From contig JADKFC010000011.1 of the NCBI GenBank assembly GCA_016717655.1, positions 119,402-183,401 of the forward strand: DNA of 64,000 bases. Direction: 5' to 3'. The notes under the pieces were generated by a model. That model ran no database searches, was not told the DNA's origin, and worked only from the letters and a program-made list of their open reading frames with translations. Both the position numbers and the translations under genes were made by a program. Of the stretch, positions 58,405 through 64,000 are shown piece by piece (position 1 is the first letter of the stretch; each line of letters starts with the position of its first letter). This stretch comes from Saprospiraceae bacterium. GTDB lineage: Bacteria; Bacteroidota; Bacteroidia; Chitinophagales; Saprospiraceae.

Positions 58405-59150
58405 GCGGCTGTCCGCTAACCGGCAACAGCAGTCCGCTGACCGGCAACAGCTGACCGCTAACCGGAATTATCTTAAAACCCAATGCGGTGAGCGGCCTGT
58501 CTAACTGGCGTTAGCCAGGTAGATAATCGGTGAGCGGTAAGCAGTAAGCGGCTGACCGCTAACCGGCAACAGCAGTCCGCTGACCGGCAACAGCAGTCCG
58601 CTGACCGGCAACAGCTGTCCGCTAACCGGAATTACTTTAAAACCCTATGTGGTAAACGGTGAGCAGTAAGCGGTGAGCGGTAAGCAGTAAGCGGCTGACC
58701 GCTAGCCGGCAACAGCAGTCCGCTGACCGGCATTAGTTGTAAAACCCTACGCGGCAACAGCTGTCCGCTAACCGGCAACAGCCGACCGCTAACCAGAATT
58801 ATCTTAAAACCCAATGCGGTAATCGGCTTGTCTAACTGGCGTTAGCCAGGTAGATGAGCGGTGAGCGGTGAGCGGTAAGCGGTAAGCGGTGAGCGGTAAG
58901 CGTAGAGCGCTAAGCGTAGAGCGTAGAGCGCTGAACACCTTGCGCCAGGCGCTATACGCTATGCGCTCCGCCATCACCCATTAACTGCAAAATTTTTCAT
59001 TACTCCTCCCAACCCAATGGAGCGTGCAGCGTAGAGCGCGGAGCGCAATGCACAGAGCGGGGAAGTCCTCGCGCTAAGCGCTGAACGCTATGCGCTCCGC
59101 CATCACCTATCCCCTCTATCCCCTATCCCCTATAACCTATCCCCTAGTTA
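58405..59150. repeat. Dense intergenic repeat field
   Basis: About 745 bases without a gene. It contains (1) many copies of CCGCTGACCGGCAACAGCAG-like 20-base units, direct and in both parities; (2) two 72-base near-identical copies at 58453-58524 and 58784-58855, about four differences, each containing the hairpin CTGGCGTTAGCCAG; (3) runs of GAGCGGTAAGCGGT; (4) GCGCTAAGCG/TAGAGCGC words; and (5) CCCCTATCCCCTAT words at 59107-59145. Order (4)-(5) recurs inverted at 49016-49157. Stop codons occur in all frames and no ORF there looks real. Confidence 0.85.
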
Positions 59151-59246
59151 AGAATATCCTAAAAACAGGAGACTCTAACCTGAAAAAGGGACGGGCAGAA
59201 AACAAAAAGCTTATCTTTGATCTTTATCTTAGGTCAAAAGTAACAT

Positions 59247-60317
59247 ATGAGGTCATTGTGGATAGTAGGCGCCGTTATTGCGCTCATGGTATTAGCCAAA
59301 ATCTTTTTATTCCCAGCTAAAGAAGAACAAAAATCAGGTCCCGGAGGTCCGGGAGGAGGTAAGGGTAAAGGTAGTACCATGCCTGTAGACATTTATCTGG
59401 CTAAAAAACAGGAAAATGCTCAGGAGATCTTTGCATCCGGCACCATGGTTGCCAATGAAGAAGTAGAGCTCCACCCTGAAATGTCGGGTCGGATTGTAAA
59501 ACTCAATATTTCTGAGGGAAACCTGGTACAGAAAGGACAGCTCATAGCCAAGATTTATGATGCCGATATTCTTGCCCGACTTAAAAAGAACAAATATGAA
59601 GCCGAGTTGGCTGCACAGGTTGAAGCCCGCCAAAAAAAGTTACTCGACATCAATGCCATTTCCAAAGAAGAATACGACCTGGCTCTCAACAAGGTCAACA
59701 CCTTGGGAGCCGACCGAGAATCTTTGGAAGTAGCCCTTGCACAAACCGAAGTGCGTGCCCCATTTTCTGGCAGGATCGGCCTGAAAGCCATCAGCGTGGG
59801 TGCCTATGTAACGCCGGCTACTACCATTGCAACCCTGGTACAAACCAATCCTATCCGAATGGATTTTTCGGTACCTGAAAAGTATGCTGCCAACATAAAT
59901 AAAGGTAGTAAGATCAGTTTTGGACTTGATGGTTCCGCTCAAAAATTTGATGGCACGGTGACAGCCATCGACCCAAAGATCGACGAAGCGCTTCGTACTT
60001 TAAAAATTAGGGCAACGGTGCCCAATGCCGCTGAAAGATTCATACCCGGTATGTTTGTAAAAGTAAACGTAAAGCTGGGCTCCACCCAATCCATTCTGGT
60101 GCCCAGCGAGACCCTGATACCTTTTATTGGGGGCAAAAAGATTTATGTAATGAAGGGCGGTAAGGCTGTAGAGCAAAATGTAGTTACCGGACTGAGAACT
60201 TCAGATAAGGTCGAAATCCTTGAAGGTATAAATGTAGGAGACAGCATAGTAGCCAGTGGCATCATGGCTTTGAAAGACGGACAGGCAGTTAAGGCTAAAA
60301 AAGTACTCAACCCGTAG
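59247..60317 (+). CDS. RND efflux periplasmic adaptor (membrane fusion protein)
   Basis: HlyD/AcrA-type adaptor of 356 residues linking pump and outer-membrane channel. It has an N-terminal membrane anchor (about 4-20), a Gly/Lys-rich linker (GPGGPGGGKGKG), a lipoyl half-motif (ELHPEMSGRIVKLNISEGNLVQKGQLIAKI), a short alpha-hairpin, the second lipoyl half (VRAPFSGRIGLKAISVGAYV) and beta-barrel/MP domains (VPSETLIPFIGGKKIYVMKGGKAVEQ). The pump gene starts three bases after its stop. Confidence 0.93.
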   Translation: MRSLWIVGAVIALMVLAKIFLFPAKEEQKSGPGGPGGGKGKGSTMPVDIYLAKKQENAQEIFASGTMVANEEVELHPEMSGRIVKLNISEGNLVQKGQLIAKIYDADILARLKKNKYEAELAAQVEARQKKLLDINAISKEEYDLALNKVNTLGADRESLEVALAQTEVRAPFSGRIGLKAISVGAYVTPATTIATLVQTNPIRMDFSVPEKYAANINKGSKISFGLDGSAQKFDGTVTAIDPKIDEALRTLKIRATVPNAAERFIPGMFVKVNVKLGSTQSILVPSETLIPFIGGKKIYVMKGGKAVEQNVVTGLRTSDKVEILEGINVGDSIVASGIMALKDGQAVKAKKVLNP

Positions 60318-60320
60318 GCC

Positions 60321-63300
60321 ATGTCGATCTCATCACTTTCCATCAAGCGGCCTGTTCTGGCCATCGTTATGAACCTGCTCATCATCCTGTTTGGGGTGAT
60401 AGCGTACCGTGCCCTCGGAGTCAGGGAATTTCCATCCATTGACCCTCCCGTAGTAACCGTGAGGGCCAATTATCCCGGAGCCAATGCAGACATTATTGAA
60501 TCGCAAATTACAGTTCCTCTGGAAAAAGCCCTCAATGGTATTGAAGGTATTCGCACCATCAGTTCTGCGTCCAACCAGGGTTCATGCAACATCACCATCG
60601 AATTTGAGCTGGGTTCCGACATGGAAAAGGCAGCCAATGACGTGCGAGACAAGGTAACGACGGCGGTTCAGCAATTGCCAAGGGACCTGGACGGACTGCC
60701 CATTGTCAATAAATCCGATTCCAACTCCGAGGCCATCATTTCTATGACCCTCAACAGTCCGACCAAGTCGATTCTTGAAATCAGTGACTATGCTGAAAAT
60801 GTAATTGCGCCCCGCTTCCAGACCATAAATGGGGTTAGTAACGTCCAGCTATGGGGCCTCAAAAGAATTGCCATGCGCATTTGGATGGATCCATCCAAGA
60901 TGGCTTCTTTAGGCATTACCACCCAGGATATTAAAACCGCCCTTGACAGAGAAAATGTGGATTTACCCAGTGGTAAGTTACAGGGCAATATGACCGAGCT
61001 GACAGTAAAAACAGCCGGCCGGTTTCAGACAGCGGATGACTTTAACAACCTCATTGTCAAATCAGATGGAACCCGACTCATCAAACTGGCGGATGTGGGC
61101 TACGCCTCCATCGAGGCAGAAAACCAGGAAACCCTGCTGAGGGTCAACAAACAACCCATGGTGGGTGTGGCCATCCAGCCACAGCCGGGTAGCAACTATT
61201 TGGAGATTGCAGAAGAGGTCAACAAAAGACTCAAAGAAGTGCAGGCTGACCTGGAGGGAGATTATCAGATCACTCCCCTGTTCGACAATACCTTGTTTGT
61301 AAAACGTTCGATTGAAGAAGTAGAAGAGACCCTGCTCATAGCCATTGGCCTGGTTGTAATTATTATCTTTTTGTTTTTCCGCGACTGGCTCATTGCCATC
61401 AGGCCTTTGATAGATATACCGGTGTCTTTGATCGGTACTTTTTTTATCATGTATGTGCTTGGGTTTTCCATCAATGTGCTTACCCTCCTTGCCATTGTAT
61501 TGGCCACGGGTCTGGTGGTAGATGATGGTATTGTGGTAACAGAAAATATTTATAAAAAAATAGAGAAGGGCATGAACCCGATCCAGGCTGCGATAACAGG
61601 ATCCAATGAAATCATGTTTGCGGTATTGTCGACCTCGTTGACCCTGGCGGCCGTTTTCCTTCCTGTTATTTTTATGGAAGGTTTTGTGGGTACCCTTTTC
61701 AGAGAATTTGGCATTGTACTGGCATCTGCGGTACTGATATCGGCATTTGTATCACTGACATTAACGCCTATGCTCAATGCCTATCTGGTGCGCAAACAGA
61801 ACAAACATACCCGGTTTTATGAGGCCACTGAGCCCTTTTTCCAGGGACTTGAAAATGGGTACGCCAGCGGTCTTACCGACTTTATGAAAGAAAGTGGATG
61901 GCCTTTCCCATCCTGATTGTAACCATGGCAATGATCTGGTTTTTTGGCAAGCCCCTGCAATCCGAATTGGCCCCTCTCGATGATAGAAACTGGTTGCGGT
62001 TGATCATGACAGCACCGGAAGGCTCTTCTTACGACTACATGGACAGCTACGTTCGTAAGGTAGCCGATCTGGTCACTGACAGCATACCAGAGAAGCAGGC
62101 TGTGCTGACAGTTACCGCACCCGGCTTTGCAGGTTCTGGCGCGCCTAACACCGCATTTGGAAGGGTCATGCTTTTTGACAAACAAGACAGGGTGCGATCT
62201 CAACACGATATCAATGACTATCTCAATGGCCAGCTTCGCAAATTGCCAGATGCCAAGGCCTTTGCCAGTGAACAACAAACCATCTCACTCAATCGACGTG
62301 GAGGGCTGCCAATGCAATATGTGATCCAGGCACCTCATTTTGCCAAATTGAGAGAATACCTGCCCAAATTTATGGAGAAGGTCAACACCGATCCCACCTT
62401 TGTCATCTCTGAAGTAGATCTGAAATTCAGCAAGCCTGAGCTTTCTGTCAACATTGACAGGGAAAAGGCAAAGAGCCTGGGTGTTTCTGTTTCTGATGTA
62501 GCACAAACTATGCAACTGGCCTTTGCCGGCCAACGATTTGGTTATTTTAATACCAATGGCAGACAATATGCCGTATTGGGACAGTTTGAAAGATCTGACC
62601 GCAATGAACCGGTTGACCTCACCGCGCTTTACGTAAAAAATAGCAGAGGAGAATTGGTGCAATTGGACAACATTGTGAAGGCGGTGGAAGAAAGCAGTCC
62701 CCAACTTTACCACTACAATCAATTTATGAGTGCCACCGTGTCAGCAGGCCTGGCCCCGGGAAAGACCATTGCTGATGGAATCGCCGCTATGGATAAGATC
62801 AAGGCAGAATTAAACGACCCCAGCATCAAGTCAGACCTTACCGGCACTGCGAGGGACTTTGCAGAGTCGTCATCCAATACCTTGTTTTCTTTTTTCCTGG
62901 CCTTATTGCTCGTGTACCTCATCCTGGCAGCACAGTTTGAGTCCTTTATTGATCCCTTTATCATTATGCTTACCGTACCTCTTGCCATAGCAGGTGCTGT
63001 ATTTTCACTGTGGTTTTTTGATCAGACCCTCAATATCTTTTCACAGATCGGCATCATCATGCTGGTGGGATTGGTCACTAAAAATGGCATCCTGATTGTG
63101 GAGTTTGCCAATCAATTGAGAGAACAGGGGTATAATAAAATAGACGCAGCCATTACCGCTGCCAAACTAAGGATGAGGCCTATTCTGATGACCACCCTGG
63201 CCACAGTATTAGGTGCAGCGCCCATTGCCTTTGCCCTGGGAGCAGCCGGTGCCAGCCGAAAGTCGATGGGTATTGTGGTTATGGGAGGACTTTTATTCTC

Positions 63301-63409
63301 ACTCGTACTCACCCTTTACGTCATCCCTGCTGTATATGCCCTTCTGTCAAGAGAAAAAGACTTTAAAGTAAAGAAAGAAATTGAAGAACTGGAACACCAA
63401 GCCCATTAA
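60321..63409 (+). CDS. RND efflux pump (AcrB/MexB-type permease), frameshifted
   Basis: Inner-membrane proton-driven exporter of about 1,030 residues. The first piece (to 61916) shows the family start SIKRPVLAIVMNLLIILFG, a porter domain, and the paired Asp of the proton relay in GLVVDDGIVVTENIYKKIEKG. The second piece (frame from about 61886) continues WMAFPILIVTMAM and carries GLVTKNGILIVEFANQLREQG and the last helices. One slip around 61884-61897 in an A-rich stretch joins them. Substrate range is unknown. The TolC-like gene starts two bases after its stop. Confidence 0.92.
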
Positions 63410-63410
63410 G

Positions 63411-64000
63411 ATGAATTCAAAAAAAGTAACCTATATAATCGCAATTATTATCATTAGTACTGTCAGTGTTCGTTCGCAGGCGGTACTTACGCTAGAGGAA
63501 GCAAAAAAGGCGGCACAGAATTCAAACTTAGACATTGCCGCAGCAGCCATGGAAGCAGCAGCAGCCAGCATGCAGGTGTACAGAGCCAATGCTGGTTTGG
63601 GTCCGAGGGTGGACTGGAATTTTAATACCAACGGCTCGTTCAACAAGGTAAACCTCGAGTTCATTGACGGCAGGACCCTCGATCGTTATGGACGATCGTT
63701 TGCACCGGGCTCTAATATAAGTCTCAGCTGGACCCTTTATGATGGAGGCAGGATGCAAAACAGATATGAAATCTTAAAAAAACAAAACGAACTTTCTGCC
63801 GTCACGGCCCAACAAACTACCGAAGAACTGCTGCGTATGGTTACAGAACTGTACTATACCATGGCGAGACAAAAGTATGTATTGGACTACTTGAAAAAGG
63901 GAGTTAAATACTACGAAGAGCGCCTCACCATAACCGAAGAAAGATGGAAGGTGGGCCGGATCGAAGCTCGACTATTTACAATCACAAACGATTTGAATAC
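63411..64000 (+). CDS. TolC-like outer-membrane efflux protein (partial, runs off the window)
   Basis: N-terminal 196 codons of an outer-membrane efflux factor. It has a signal peptide (to RSQA), the TolC opening VLTLEEAKKAAQNSNLDIAAA, and barrel/helix segments SFAPGSNISLSWTLYDGGRM and ELYYTMARQKYVLDYLKKGVKYYEERL. Near the edge the frame degrades: GSKLDYLQSQ and TDLNT are found only after slips at about 63956-63959 and 63985-63991. It completes a tripartite RND operon. Confidence 0.88.
   Translation, partial: MNSKKVTYIIAIIIISTVSVRSQAVLTLEEAKKAAQNSNLDIAAAAMEAAAASMQVYRANAGLGPRVDWNFNTNGSFNKVNLEFIDGRTLDRYGRSFAPGSNISLSWTLYDGGRMQNRYEILKKQNELSAVTAQQTTEELLRMVTELYYTMARQKYVLDYLKKGVKYYEERLTITEERWKVGRIEARLFTITNDLN

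Noticed and set aside
58632..58814. Minus-strand 60-residue ORF in the repeat field
   Set aside because: Composed of repeated LLPVSGQLLP-like words produced by the 20-base repeat; no protein character.
58405..59150. Possible CRISPR array
   Set aside because: Repeat units vary in length and spacing, there are no unique spacers of uniform size and no cas genes in the window.
97..63409. Programmed ribosomal frameshifting as explanation of the many split genes
   Set aside because: The slips occur in unrelated families that are not known to use recoding, at different sequence contexts and in both directions; indel errors are simpler.

Overview
This window looks like chromosomal DNA of a Bacteroidota bacterium, most likely a Saprospiraceae-type (Saprospiria) organism. 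The evidence is secreted proteins ending in the gliding-motility-associated (CHU_C-like) domain or a type IX secretion (T9SS) sorting domain, candidate promoters of the Bacteroidota TTG/TAnnTTTG type, little sign of Shine-Dalgarno sequences, and a complete division/cell-wall (dcw) cluster in the order usual for the phylum. The genus is not determined. No tRNA, rRNA, CRISPR array, prophage or insertion sequence was recognised.

Layout. 1-3.9 kb: end of a Bat-type operon (batD) and a gliding-type surface protein. 3.9-7.7 kb: leftward pair of secreted proteins (beta-propeller/cytochrome c and DUF1080/PA14-like). 7.8-13.6 kb: rightward small metabolic and envelope genes, interrupted by a 9-bp minisatellite. 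13.7-16.4 kb: clpB. 16.4-22.7 kb: leftward four-gene cassette of surface lipoprotein, ECF sigma factor, single-TM protein with a C-terminal outer-membrane-barrel-like domain, and a T9SS cargo. 23-24 kb: divergent secreted thioredoxin-dockerin protein. 24-31.8 kb: tex, a membrane protein, an AhpD-like protein, an M1-like/barrel protein, fumarylacetoacetase and nhaC. 32.1-47.6 kb: the dcw cluster mraZ-rsmH-ftsL-ftsI-murE-mraY-murD-ftsW-murG-murC-ftsQ-ftsA-ftsZ, all leftward, with two MraZ boxes upstream and a strong terminator after ftsZ. 48-51.4 kb: leftward FAD oxidase, Bor-like lipoprotein and hypotheticals. 51.5-58.4 kb: a regulatory patch with an AT-rich histidine kinase, a decayed lipoprotein gene, a second lipoprotein, a helical protein and three consecutive LuxR/GerE-type HTH genes. 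58.4-59.15 kb: a dense intergenic repeat field. 59.2-64 kb: an RND efflux operon (adaptor, pump, TolC-like) that runs off the end.

Two themes stand out. First, the 16.4-22.7 kb cassette reads as a self-contained envelope-to-nucleus-of-transcription signalling unit: the sigma factor's partner has a cytoplasmic N-terminus, one inner-membrane helix, a long linker and a probable outer-membrane barrel, flanked by a surface lipoprotein and a T9SS-exported protein. Second, at least ten otherwise well-conserved genes are broken by single-base frameshifts, several at homopolymers (G, A or T runs). This is best explained by residual indel errors of a long-read assembly, so those genes should be read as probably intact in the organism. 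The 54-kb lipoprotein, with several breaks in 570 bp, may be a true pseudogene.
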